A DNA stretch of 64,000 bases, from positions 20,301-84,300 of the forward strand of contig JAZDFQ010000095.1 in assembly GCA_043807765.1 (NCBI GenBank), read 5' to 3'. Source of the DNA: Stygiobacter sp043807765. Lineage in GTDB: Bacteria; Bacteroidota; Ignavibacteria; Ignavibacteriales; Melioribacteraceae. The notes beneath the pieces are model-generated. The model ran no database searches. It saw only the letters and a list, made by a program, of their open reading frames with translations, and had not been told where the DNA came from. A program made the position numbers and the translations under genes. Positions 28,116 through 36,368 of the stretch are shown one piece after another. The stretch's first letter is position 1; each line of letters begins with the position of its first letter.

Positions 28116-28897
28116 TCGTACTTCTTTCTAACGACAAAAGATAAGAATATTGAAACTACTGATACCGCGAATAACAATTCAAGCGTTGAAAAACCTAAAT
28201 CGTAAGTGTTTCTCAAAAACTCACTGATATAAAAGACTGCCATTGCTATAGGAAAGCCTAAGTATGCTTGTTCAAGTTTTATTTGTCTTTCTAATTCATC
28301 AAGTTCTTTTAGATTTACAAAGTTGCCTAAGTGAAAATAAATGAAAGCTATAAAAGCGATTGCTAATGCGATGATTTTCAATGTCTTTGGATATTCCCCA
28401 AAATGAACTACCCAGCCGGCAAGGAAAACATAAAAAGATTCCTTTCTGTATTTGAAACTAAACTTATGCAGCTTATCTGAAACCGGATAATTGGGAAGGG
28501 AAATTGTCTTACCTTTTACTAAAAAAACTATTGTGAAGAGAGCTACTGCGAGAGCAAGAATTATCAACCAGACATTGATAATTAAATTAAACCGTATCTG
28601 AGCAATTATCAGTATGAGCAATGAAATATGAACCCCAATAAAACCAACCGACCAAGTTTCAAGTATGTTTTTAAACCCTTCATAACCATCTACGGGTGGT
28701 TTATAAATCTTTTCAAATAGATAATTTATTCCCCACTCGAGATATAGTAGAAAAAGTCCAATAAACAGAAAGTGGGAATATTTTCCGCCGCGATAGCTTG
28801 GGCTAAGAAGAATAAGATAGCTTATAACTAACGAGAAAATTTGTAACACACTAAACCGGTGATTAAACCTTTGCGACTTCTTGAATGGTTCTTCCAT
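28112..28897 (-). CDS. Membrane protein of the XRE array (261 residues)
   Basis: About eight hydrophobic helices in two similar-sized halves, with the array motif LKELDELERQIKLEQAYLGF in the C-terminal half and the shared end VVRKKYE. It looks like a doubled version of the 126-130-residue proteins. Its leader GAGATACACATG resembles that of the first gene (GAGATACAAATG), so it may have its own translation start rather than coupling; it follows the truncated XRE by 32 bases. Function unknown. Confidence 0.7.
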   Translation of the reverse strand: MEEPFKKSQRFNHRFSVLQIFSLVISYLILLSPSYRGGKYSHFLFIGLFLLYLEWGINYLFEKIYKPPVDGYEGFKNILETWSVGFIGVHISLLILIIAQIRFNLIINVWLIILALAVALFTIVFLVKGKTISLPNYPVSDKLHKFSFKYRKESFYVFLAGWVVHFGEYPKTLKIIALAIAFIAFIYFHLGNFVNLKELDELERQIKLEQAYLGFPIAMAVFYISEFLRNTYDLGFSTLELLFAVSVVSIFLSFVVRKKYE

Positions 28898-28929
28898 GTG
28901 TATCTCAAATAAATATTGATAGTTCTTGT

Positions 28930-29043
28930 TTACTTCTCGCGCTCAATTGCATTTATAGTTTGGCGGGAAACCTCCAGTAGTTTCGCCAAATCATCTTGAG
29001 ATAAACGACTCTCCGCACGCAAAACATGAAGAATGTTTTTCAT
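28930..29043 (-). pseudogene. Truncated XRE regulator (37 codons)
   Basis: Clean helix-turn-helix start through LLEVSRQTINAIEREK, then TAA where the intact copy has TAC (Tyr in EREKYDPSL). The C-terminal half is missing completely. The start overlaps the preceding repeat-derived frame by ATGA. Helices 1 to 3 are retained, so a short peptide could still form, but dimerisation is unlikely. Confidence 0.8.
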
Positions 29044-29180
29044 GAGTTAAATATCCTTCGTGTACTTTGCGGGAACTTTGCGTCCTTTGCGGATAAGCTT
29101 TTTACCACAGAGACCACAAAGCGCTGTGAAAATGGATTCGCAAAGGTCATAAAGGAAAGAATGAGAAGTATGTTTTTCAT
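29040..29180 (-). pseudogene. 46-codon frame made of an XRE start plus repeat copy C
   Basis: Begins MKNILLIL (the XRE start) and continues through repeat C (FANPFSQRFVVSVVKSL, ending RIFNS). ATGA overlaps link it to the 203-residue membrane gene before it and to the truncated XRE after it. I translated it codon by codon; there is no internal stop. Confidence 0.7.
29046..29171. repeat. CTTTGCG/CGCAAAG repeat, array copy C
   Basis: Third copy, with the same flank GTTAAATATCCTTCGTGTAC as copy B. Confidence 0.8.
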
Positions 29181-29788
29181 TTGTATTTCTTGCGAATAAC
29201 CATTTCGACTACTCTTTCAATAAGTGCGCTAAAAACATATATAGCAACTAAGACAAAGAAAACAACAGAATCGTGATAGAAGATAAAACCAATAGTTCCA
29301 ATTAGAATTAGAATTGCTAAGATAGAATTGTAACTCCATGAATATATTTCGAGAAGAATTTTATTCTCAAGCTCATCAACCGATTTTAGTGACTGAGTTT
29401 GTCGCCGAAAAACTCTGTTAGCAAACCACCACCCCCAAAAAAGTAACATAAAATAGGACGAAATCGATCTGGATGATGGTTCGAAGAAATAAATTGCTAC
29501 GACTAAGAAGAAAAGTATAATGCTAATTTCTCCGAATAATTTTTTCTTGGCTTTTTCTCTCAATTCATCCGGTGGAGGGCTATTCCGAAGTTGAATCAGA
29601 ACTCTAAGAAAAATAAAACATATGATGACTAAAAGTGGGGAAAAAATTTTCACTTGAATTGAACTTGATACTTGCGATAAGAAGATTACTATTCCTAATG
29701 TCATGTAAAAAAGTAAATACATTTTGAAGTTTTGTGACTGGATTCTTTCTTTTAACTTATTCGACATTTTAAGATTCTCTTTTTTCAT
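29177..29788 (-). CDS. Membrane protein of the XRE array (203 residues)
   Basis: About six hydrophobic helices, the array motif SVDELENKILLEIYSWSYNS between the penultimate helices, a second partial copy (PPDELREKAKKKLFGEISII) near residue 75, and the shared end VIRKKYK. No SD is seen before its ATG; it overlaps the stop of the XRE remnant at 29785 by ATGA, so translation probably depends on coupling. Function unknown. Confidence 0.68.
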   Translation of the reverse strand: MKKENLKMSNKLKERIQSQNFKMYLLFYMTLGIVIFLSQVSSSIQVKIFSPLLVIICFIFLRVLIQLRNSPPPDELREKAKKKLFGEISIILFFLVVAIYFFEPSSRSISSYFMLLFWGWWFANRVFRRQTQSLKSVDELENKILLEIYSWSYNSILAILILIGTIGFIFYHDSVVFFVLVAIYVFSALIERVVEMVIRKKYK

Positions 29789-29901
29789 ACTAAAAAACCC
29801 AAATAGTGAATGTTTATTTGCCTTGTGACTTCCGGCAGTTTCGCCAAATCATCTTGAGATAAATGTCTCTCCGCGCGTAAAACGTGTAAGTTGTTTTTCA
29901 T
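29785..29901 (-). pseudogene. XRE regulator remnant (38 codons)
   Basis: Reads MKNNLHVLRAERHLSQDDLA and then KLPEVTRQ before diverging; the rest of the gene is deleted. Both ends keep ATGA overlaps: with the 128-residue membrane gene (29898-29901) and with the 203-residue gene (29785-29788). The deletion thus kept the coupling. Confidence 0.75.
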
Positions 29902-30284
29902 CTATACTTTCTGTTTACAAAGAAATAAGTGACTTTTTCAGCAACATAGCTGACTATAAATACTATCATTAAAATACCACCTTCAATTCCATCAGAATAA
30001 AATTTCATAAAGAGCATCCCAAGCATAAAGAGCGCGGGAAGTATTAGTGAATATACTTTTGAGTAAGTCTCGAGTTTTATATTTTTCTCCATCTCGTCTA
30101 ATTCTAGAAATTTGTAATCGGTTTTAAAACGATACATATACAAAGCTCCGCCAACTGCCAACAAAATAGTAAAGGCGTATTCGAGTACTAAACTACCTGT
30201 GAACTTCATTAATGGCCAAGTGATAGCAACCAAAATTGAGATTATTACAGAAATGATAGAATTAACGCTTCTTTCGGATTTCAT
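29898..30284 (-). CDS. Small membrane protein, first gene of the XRE array (128 residues)
   Basis: Four hydrophobic helices with the array motif LELDEMEKNIKLETYSKVYS between helices 2 and 3 and the end FVNRKYR. It is first behind the promoter/operator at 30311-30350. The stop overlaps the XRE remnant start (ATGA). Of unknown function; the paired membrane protein and XRE design suggests a membrane stress or signal module. Confidence 0.7.
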   Translation of the reverse strand: MKSERSVNSIISVIISILVAITWPLMKFTGSLVLEYAFTILLAVGGALYMYRFKTDYKFLELDEMEKNIKLETYSKVYSLILPALFMLGMLFMKFYSDGIEGGILMIVFIVSYVAEKVTYFFVNRKYR

Positions 30285-30310
30285 TTGTATCTCTAAGGAT
30301 GATAATCAAA

Positions 30311-30350
30311 AAATATAGCATTCTTTACAAAATGTCAAGCATGCTTTACA
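30311..30350 (-). promoter_or_regulatory. Probable promoter and XRE operator of the array
   Basis: TGTCAAGCATGCTTTACA (30333-30350) is an 18-bp palindrome with one mismatched pair. A further CTTTACA half-site lies at 30323-30329, giving alternating TTTACA and TGTCAA half-sites. Read on the minus strand the same bases contain TTGACA and, 15 bases on, TATATT, a sigma-70-like promoter pointing into the array. An XRE protein bound here would block it. It ends about 27 bases before the first ATG. Confidence 0.6.
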
Positions 30351-30373
30351 TATGCTTTTATTCTTCTTTTGTT

Positions 30374-30420
30374 TCTTTGCGTCTCTGCGAGAGGATTTTT
30401 TCTCGCAAAGTCGCAGAGCC
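30374..30420. repeat. CTTTGCG-family palindrome
   Basis: CTCTGCGA (30383-30390) pairs with TCGCAGAG (30411-30418), with inner TCTCGCAAAG. It lies between the divergent array and tnaA. Confidence 0.65.
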
Positions 30421-30492
30421 GCATTCTCTATTTAAACAACTTTCTATTCCTTGATAATAATTCTTAATTTTCTCTCACTAAAAAGAGGAACT

Positions 30493-31863
30493 ATGAAAAC
30501 CATTATCGAACCTTTTAGAATTAAATCTGTTGAACCGATTAAATTTACGACCAAAGAGCAACGCACCAAAATTTTAGAAGAAGCCGGCAGCAATCCATTC
30601 TTAATTAAAGCAGAAGATGTTTTAATTGATTTGCTGACAGACAGCGGAACATCTGCGATGAGTTCGGATCAGTGGGCGGGCATTATGCGTGGCGATGAAA
30701 GCTACGCCGGCGCAAGAAGTTTTTACCGTTTCGAAGCCGCAGTAAAAAAAATCACCGGCGATAAGTTTATTATCCCAACACATCAAGGAAGAGCTGCCGA
30801 AAAGATTCTCTTTACAATACTCGGCGGAAAAGGAAAATATTTTGCCGCGAATACTTTCTTTGATACAACCCGCGCCAACATCGAGTTTTCCGGCGCAGAA
30901 GCTCACGACTTTCTGAATGAAATCGGCAAACATCCCGAACAGCGCGCGCCATTTAAAGGCGATATGGATGTTCCAGCACTCGAAGCATTCATTAAAAAAT
31001 ATGGAAGAGAGAATATTCCGCTTGTTGTTCTTACTGTAACTAACAATTCGGGCGGCGGACAGCCGGTATCGATGAAAAACATCAAAGATGTTTCTACCGT
31101 GTGTAAGAAGAACAACATTCCGCTTTTCTTAGATGCATGCCGTTTTGCAGAGAATGCATACTTTATTAAACTGCGCGAAGATGGCTACAAGGACAAAACA
31201 GTTTTGGAAATCTGTCAGGAAATGTTTTCCTATGCGGATGGCTCAACCATGAGCGCAAAGAAAGATGCGCTTGTAAACATTGGCGGATGGCTTTCTCTAA
31301 ACGATGATGAACTTGCGTTGAAATGCAGAAACTTACTTATAGTTACAGAAGGATTTCCAACTTACGGCGGATTAGCCGGGCGCGATCTTGAAGCTATTGC
31401 TCAAGGTTTGGAAGAAGTTGTTGAGGAGCCGTATCTGCAATACAGAATTCGCAGTACCGAATATCTTGGTGAGAAAATGTTAAGCAATGGAATTCCGATT
31501 ATTGAGCCGCCGGGCGGACACGCAATATATATTGATGCAAAGCGTTTTGCGCCTCACATTCCGGCAGAGCAATTTCCGGGGCAATCGATTACTTGCGAAA
31601 TGTATATTGAAGGTGGAATACGCGCGTGCGAAATCGGCAGTGTTATGTTCGGCAAGTATGATGAAAACGGAAAACTGATTCCGGCAATGATGGAACTGGT
31701 GCGTATGGCAATTCCCCGCCGCGTTTACACACAAAGCCATATAGATTACGTTGCTGAAGTTTTGATTGAGGTTTACAAAAAGAGAAATGAATTGCGCGGC
31801 TATGCATTTACCTATGAAGCGACAATGCTTAGACACTTTACCGCCAGATTTAAGAAACTATAA
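30493..31863 (+). CDS. tnaA: Tryptophanase (tryptophan indole-lyase)
   Basis: A 456-residue PLP enzyme that splits tryptophan into indole, pyruvate and ammonia. The PLP lysine is Lys257 in MSAKKDALVNIGG. Tyrosine phenol-lyase is the close relative; two residues that separate them speak for tryptophanase: Ile381 in ACEIGSV, where tyrosine phenol-lyase has Arg381, and His448 in LRHFTARF, where tyrosine phenol-lyase has Phe448. GAGGAAC before the ATG at 30493 sets the start; the longer frame from 30451 is unlikely. There is no recognisable tnaC leader. Indole made here could also act as a signal. Confidence 0.88.
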   Translation: MKTIIEPFRIKSVEPIKFTTKEQRTKILEEAGSNPFLIKAEDVLIDLLTDSGTSAMSSDQWAGIMRGDESYAGARSFYRFEAAVKKITGDKFIIPTHQGRAAEKILFTILGGKGKYFAANTFFDTTRANIEFSGAEAHDFLNEIGKHPEQRAPFKGDMDVPALEAFIKKYGRENIPLVVLTVTNNSGGGQPVSMKNIKDVSTVCKKNNIPLFLDACRFAENAYFIKLREDGYKDKTVLEICQEMFSYADGSTMSAKKDALVNIGGWLSLNDDELALKCRNLLIVTEGFPTYGGLAGRDLEAIAQGLEEVVEEPYLQYRIRSTEYLGEKMLSNGIPIIEPPGGHAIYIDAKRFAPHIPAEQFPGQSITCEMYIEGGIRACEIGSVMFGKYDENGKLIPAMMELVRMAIPRRVYTQSHIDYVAEVLIEVYKKRNELRGYAFTYEATMLRHFTARFKKL

Positions 31864-31936
31864 ACTTTGCGTCTCTGCGTCTTTGCGGTAAATTTATCTC
31901 GCAAAGGCGCAAAGGCTTCGCGAAGACCGCAAGGGA
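31864..31936. repeat. CTTTGCG-family inverted repeat before the DUF4905-like gene
   Basis: CTTTGCGTCTCTGCG is followed by TCTCGCAAAGGCGCAAAG. Its end (GCAAGGG) provides the SD-like sequence of the next gene. Confidence 0.75.
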
Positions 31937-31940
31937 AAAA

Positions 31941-32753
31941 ATGGAAAAACATTTTAGCTTCGTTTCCGACGAACAAATTTTCAGGCTACTTATTACAGAA
32001 ACGGATAAGCTTGTAATCGAAACTCGCGATACAAACACAAAAGAAGTTTCGTTTCATTGTTTCGAACTCAATGACGGCAAAAGCATTTTTACTGATTTGC
32101 AATTGGAAGAAAAGACTTGGCTTGGAATTGAAGCGATATATAATGATGTAATTTTCTTTCATAAGTTCCCTAAGCCCGATATGCCGGGACACAGAGAAAT
32201 AATAGCATTTGATATTTCAGCTCAAAAAGTGATTTGGCAAAACAATAGTTACGCTTTCTCTTTTGTGTATCAAGATAAGGTTTATTGTTTTACTCAAGGA
32301 TTTGAAGAGAGATTTTTTTACGCTTTGGATTACCTAACCGGGGAAGTAAAAGAAGATTTGGGAAACGACTATTCGCTTGTAAATTCAATACGTTCCGAAG
32401 CAGAAGGTGAAAAGGATTGGAGTAATTATATCTATCCGGAAATAAATGTTATATCTGCCGATGATGTAACGTACCAAATTATAAAACAATTCACGAAAGG
32501 TTTTTTGCTAAACGGAGAAATTGAATGGGCAAGTTTCAAAGACTTGTCGCTCTTCAGTTTCCACACTAAAGAGAAAGATGAAAAATTTACAAACCGGTTT
32601 GCGGTGATTTCAAAATCATCCGGCGAGACCATTTTATTCGAAACCTTAAACGAAAATGTAACTGCTTTGTTAACTGATTCATTTTTTGTTTATAAAAAGT
32701 ATATTTTTCTACTGAAAGGAAAGAACGAAGTCCAGATATACAGATTAGTGTAA
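31941..32753 (+). CDS. DUF4905-like cytoplasmic protein
   Basis: A 270-residue soluble protein without signal peptide. Segments such as IFRLLITETDKLVIETRD, VSFHCFELNDGKSIF, IIAFDISAQKVIWQN and ALDYLTGEVK read like a small propeller and match my memory of DUF4905. Function unknown. AAGGG before the ATG comes from the upstream repeat. It lies 50 bases before amrA in the same direction. Confidence 0.5.
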   Translation: MEKHFSFVSDEQIFRLLITETDKLVIETRDTNTKEVSFHCFELNDGKSIFTDLQLEEKTWLGIEAIYNDVIFFHKFPKPDMPGHREIIAFDISAQKVIWQNNSYAFSFVYQDKVYCFTQGFEERFFYALDYLTGEVKEDLGNDYSLVNSIRSEAEGEKDWSNYIYPEINVISADDVTYQIIKQFTKGFLLNGEIEWASFKDLSLFSFHTKEKDEKFTNRFAVISKSSGETILFETLNENVTALLTDSFFVYKKYIFLLKGKNEVQIYRLV

Positions 32754-32803
32754 GATCAAGAATAAGATTAAGATCACGATCAAGAGTTATAAGGAGATGA
32801 TTA

Positions 32804-33367
32804 ATGGAATTAGCTCATGATGAAAAGAAGTTGCTCCTTTCTGCTGCACGAAATTCAATCCTATCGCTTTTTGAAAAAGTAAAAATTGAAACACCGAATT
32901 ATGAAAAACATCCGGTGTTGAAATCTCACGCCGGAGCTTTTGTTACACTAACAAAAAACAAACAACTGCGCGGCTGCATCGGCTACATAGTCGGAGATCA
33001 GCCGGTTTTCAAAACTGTCTGCGAAGCAGCTATTCAAGCGGCTATACACGATCCAAGATTTTCTCCTATAAAAGAAGAAGAACTGAAAATCATATCAATC
33101 GAAATCTCAATTCTCTCCGAACCATTCCCTCTAAACAGTTATGATGAAATTGAACTTGGCAAACATGGACTGATCCTTGAAGAAAAAGGAAGACGCGGAT
33201 TGCTCCTACCGCAAGTTCCAATTGAACATAAGATGAGCAAGGAAGAATATCTCGATGCAATTTGTCAGAAGAGCGGATTACATAGAGGCTACTGGCGCGA
33301 AAAGGAACTTAAGCTTAAGGCCTTTACGGCAACAGTATTCTCGGAAGAGGAGATCGAATTAAAATGA
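32804..33367 (+). CDS. amrA: AmmeMemoRadiSam system protein A (AMMECR1 family)
   Basis: A 187-residue protein with the invariant AMMECR1 motif LRGCIGYI (about residues 58-65) and PLEIEISILSEP-like strands (IISIEISILSEPFPL) followed by GLILEEKGRRGLLLPQVP. Family function is unsettled; it is found with MEMO1-like protein B and a radical-SAM protein. AAGGAG precedes the ATG. It overlaps protein B by ATGA (33364-33367). Confidence 0.9.
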   Translation: MELAHDEKKLLLSAARNSILSLFEKVKIETPNYEKHPVLKSHAGAFVTLTKNKQLRGCIGYIVGDQPVFKTVCEAAIQAAIHDPRFSPIKEEELKIISIEISILSEPFPLNSYDEIELGKHGLILEEKGRRGLLLPQVPIEHKMSKEEYLDAICQKSGLHRGYWREKELKLKAFTATVFSEEEIELK

Positions 33368-34182
33368 AAACCGTGAGAGAACCGGCCGTTGCCGGAATGT
33401 TCTATCCTTCTTCACCTTCGAAGCTCTCTTCGGAAATTAAAACGTATCTGGATTTAGTAAATCTCGAAAAATCCTACGAGAAAGTTTTTGGAATTGTCTC
33501 GCCTCACGCCGGTTATGTTTATTCCGGGAAAACTGCTGCACACGCTTACAAGACAATAAAAAATAAAAATTACAAAACGGTTATTGTAATTTCTCCAAGC
33601 CACAGAGAATATTTTCCCGGTATTTCTATTTATAGCGGCGATGCATACAAAACTCCTCTAGGAGAAATTGAGCTTGATAAAGAAATGATTGCAAAACTAG
33701 TCGAAGATAAAAGCTATATATTCGAAGGATTAAACGGACATAGAGCAGAGCACGCTCTCGAAGTTCAGCTTCCTTTTCTTCAGACCGTTCTCGGAAGTTT
33801 TAAGCTTGTTCCAATTGTGATGGGCGATCAGCGTAAAATGTATGTTGAAGGATTAGCAGAAAAGCTTGCACAAGTTGTAAGCGATGAAACATTAATTGTT
33901 GCCAGCTCGGATCTTTCTCATTTCCATTCCAAAGCGAATGCCGCAAAGCTGGATTCAATTGTTGAAAAGAGAATTTCCGAATTTGATTATAATAGGTTAC
34001 TTGACGATTTGGAAGAGCAGAAGTGTGAAGCGTGCGGAGGAGGGCCAATAGCGGCTTTACTAAAAACCGCGGAATTAAAAGGAATTCATAATGTAAAAGT
34101 TCTTTCACGCACAGATTCCGGCGATGTTACGGGCGATAGTTCCGAAGTTGTTGGTTACTTAAGCGCTGTTATTTTTTCTTAG
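33364..34182 (+). CDS. amrB: AmmeMemoRadiSam system protein B (MEMO1 family)
   Basis: A 272-residue protein related to extradiol dioxygenases. Metal-site residues are in place: His in SPHAGYVYSGKTAAHAY, His in GLNGHRAEHALEVQLPFL, and Cys in CEACGGGPIAALLKTA. The start REPAVAGMFYPSSP is typical. The usual third member, a radical-SAM enzyme, is not in this window; a DNA polymerase follows instead. Confidence 0.92.
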   Translation: MKTVREPAVAGMFYPSSPSKLSSEIKTYLDLVNLEKSYEKVFGIVSPHAGYVYSGKTAAHAYKTIKNKNYKTVIVISPSHREYFPGISIYSGDAYKTPLGEIELDKEMIAKLVEDKSYIFEGLNGHRAEHALEVQLPFLQTVLGSFKLVPIVMGDQRKMYVEGLAEKLAQVVSDETLIVASSDLSHFHSKANAAKLDSIVEKRISEFDYNRLLDDLEEQKCEACGGGPIAALLKTAELKGIHNVKVLSRTDSGDVTGDSSEVVGYLSAVIFS

Positions 34183-34245
34183 GATTGTATCCTATCCAAT
34201 TTTTTTAAATTTAGTAACTCATCTTACGTATTTGTATTAGCAATT

Positions 34246-34343
34246 GTCATTCCGATCCCGCCAACGGCGGGAGAAGAATCCATAAATCGCGTTTTGAATC
34301 AAAATTGAGATTCTTCATTTCACTGCGTTCCATTCAGAATGAC
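34246..34343. repeat. Inverted-repeat element, GTCATTCTGA family, copy 2
   Basis: From GTCATTCCG to CAGAATGAC, with inner GAAGAATCC / GAGATTCTTC and the small hairpin CCCGCCAACGGCGGG. Outer flanks (TTACGTA and GTAACGTAAG) also match in inverted form. Confidence 0.8.
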
Positions 34344-34407
34344 AACATGCGTAACGTAAGTTAGTAATACTCTTAACTCGTCTAAACTTTTTAATCGGAT
34401 TTACCAA

Positions 34408-35640
34408 ATGCCGCTTCGTAATTTATATATAGATTTTAATTCTTACTTCGCTTCTGTTGAGCAGCAGCTCAATCCAAAGTTTCGTAACAAACCTACGGCA
34501 GTTGTTCCGGTTATGACGGATAGAACTTGCTGCATAGCGGCAAGTTATGAAGCAAAGAGACTTGGAATTAAAACCGGAACACTTGTTTCTGATGCAACGA
34601 AAATTTGTCCCGGAATAAATCTTGTGGAAGCCAATCATCGTGTGTATATCGAGTTTCATCACAAGCTTGTAGAGACAATTGAAACGTGCATTCATGTTGA
34701 TCAGATCATGTCAATTGATGAGGTGGTTTGTTCCTTGATGGGAAAAGAAAAAGATCCGCAAACCGCAATTTCGATTGCACAAAAAATCAAGAAAGAGATT
34801 GCTGGAAAAGTTGGTGAGTATATTAAATGTTCAATTGGAATTGGTCCCAACAGATTCTTATCGAAGACCGCTACAGATATGAAAAAGCCGGACGGGCTAA
34901 CGGTAATTGAAGAAAAAGATTTACCCGGAATTTTATACGGATTAAAAATCAATGATATAGTTGGCGTTGGCAGAGGAATGGAAATTCGCTTACGCAAAAA
35001 GGGAATTTATACCGTAGAACAGTTATGCGGTGCAACAAAAGCCAAACTGCACGAAGTTTGGGGCGGAATTGAAGGTGATAGAATGTATGCACAGCTTCGC
35101 GGAGAAGTTGTTAAGCGTCCGCCTACACACAGAACAACTATCGGACATTCGCATGTACTTCCGCCCGAACAGCGAAATAAAGAAGAAGCGTACGCAGTTT
35201 TGAGTCGATTGCTGCAAAAAGCTGCAATGCGTATGCGGTATCTTGGATATGCTGCGGGCGCTTTGTCTGTTGGAGTTCGGTTTCTTGGTTCGCAACGTTG
35301 GCATGATGAAATGAGTTTTTCTCATACACAAAACACAATGTCGCTTCTACAGACGTTAAAAAAAATGTGGGAGCTATATCCGCGTGAAGATTTTACTCCG
35401 CTTGCAGTTAATGTAACGCTATATAAACTGATTGAAGAAGGGGACAATACACCAATTTTTTTTGAGGACTATGACAAAATAAAATCCTTAAACTATGCCG
35501 TTGATAAGCTGAATAAAAAATATGGCTTTTCCTCTGCCTATTACGCACCTTCGCATACGGCACTTAAATCTGCACCAATGAGAATTGCCTTTACGCAAAT
35601 TCCAGACCTAGATGTCGAAGATGATGAGAAAGAATTTTAA
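34408..35640 (+). CDS. dinB: Y-family DNA polymerase (DinB-like)
   Basis: A 410-residue translesion polymerase. The catalytic carboxylates are intact: Asp9 in LYIDFNSYFASVEQ, and Asp104-Glu105 in SIDEV. The steric gate is Phe14. DNA-binding motifs follow: SIGIGPNRFLSKTATDMKKPDG and the helix-hairpin-helix IVGVGRGMEIRLRKKG. The C-terminus ends RIAFTQIPDLD plus an acidic tail; a clamp-binding motif of the QLxLF kind is not obvious. It could belong to a DinB subgroup rather than classical Pol IV. It has no operon partner. Confidence 0.85.
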   Translation: MPLRNLYIDFNSYFASVEQQLNPKFRNKPTAVVPVMTDRTCCIAASYEAKRLGIKTGTLVSDATKICPGINLVEANHRVYIEFHHKLVETIETCIHVDQIMSIDEVVCSLMGKEKDPQTAISIAQKIKKEIAGKVGEYIKCSIGIGPNRFLSKTATDMKKPDGLTVIEEKDLPGILYGLKINDIVGVGRGMEIRLRKKGIYTVEQLCGATKAKLHEVWGGIEGDRMYAQLRGEVVKRPPTHRTTIGHSHVLPPEQRNKEEAYAVLSRLLQKAAMRMRYLGYAAGALSVGVRFLGSQRWHDEMSFSHTQNTMSLLQTLKKMWELYPREDFTPLAVNVTLYKLIEEGDNTPIFFEDYDKIKSLNYAVDKLNKKYGFSSAYYAPSHTALKSAPMRIAFTQIPDLDVEDDEKEF

Positions 35641-35741
35641 AAATAAGATGCTTGCTGAAATCACTTGACGCAATCCGATAAAAAAATTACTTTGCCAACG
35701 CTTTTCTGAGGAATCTTTAATCTTAAAAACTAGGAGTAGGC

Positions 35742-36254
35742 ATGAAGAGAAATTACCTTCTGCAATTAGCTATATTATTCGGGCTGGCATTAACTGTTGA
35801 AGCATATGCGCAATCAACATTTACTTGTAAAGTTGACGGAGACGAGTTCATCGGAAAAATTGCCGATGCCGTTCAAGTAAGTATGGGTAAAGAAAATTTT
35901 CTTCAGATTCGCACACAACACGAAACACAAGGAATGCACTTATATATCAAGCTTACAAAGTTAAGTGGACAATTGCCCTTAACGTTAAAGTATGTTCCTC
36001 AAAGTGCCGAAAACAATGCCGCTCCGGATGCAGAGGTTATCTGGGTTCCGGATCCGGAAGCACCTCAATGGAATACAATTGAAGGTGAATTAGTGGTTTC
36101 ATCTTTTGATTCAGCCAGCAAAACAATAGCCGGAAGTTTCGATTTTGTTGTTGAAAAGGCTGAGTATGGTTCTAAAAAGAAAAAGACGTTAGAAGTTGAA
36201 GAAGGTAAATTTTTAATTGCCCAGTACAAAATAGAAGAGCCGGCAAAAAAATAA
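35742..36254 (+). CDS. Exported hypothetical protein
   Basis: A 170-residue protein with signal peptide (LLQLAILFGLALTVEAYAQ) and a mature part of beta strands starting STFTCKVDGDEFIGKI, then VSSFDSASKTIAGSFDFV. The arrangement of a short start and a GSF.F segment near the end is like the DUF6252-type lipocalin-like exported proteins of this phylum, but I cannot confirm it. AGGAGTAGGC precedes the ATG, and a terminator follows. Confidence 0.6.
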   Translation: MKRNYLLQLAILFGLALTVEAYAQSTFTCKVDGDEFIGKIADAVQVSMGKENFLQIRTQHETQGMHLYIKLTKLSGQLPLTLKYVPQSAENNAAPDAEVIWVPDPEAPQWNTIEGELVVSSFDSASKTIAGSFDFVVEKAEYGSKKKKTLEVEEGKFLIAQYKIEEPAKK

Positions 36255-36275
36255 TTATATAATGATTTCACTAAC

Positions 36276-36313
36276 AATCCGTACAGCAGTATTTTGTTGT
36301 GCGGATTTTTTTT
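36276..36313 (+). terminator. Intrinsic terminator
   Basis: AATCCGTACA pairs with TGTGCGGATT (one G-T pair), followed by a T run. Confidence 0.8.
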
Positions 36314-36368
36314 GTTTAGTCGCTGGTTGTATAATGTACAAGCCGTAATTATAACTTTTGGAGTATGG

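Noticed and set aside
30493..31863. Tyrosine phenol-lyase
   Set aside because: Residues corresponding to Arg381 and Phe448 of tyrosine phenol-lyase are Ile and His here, as in tryptophanase.
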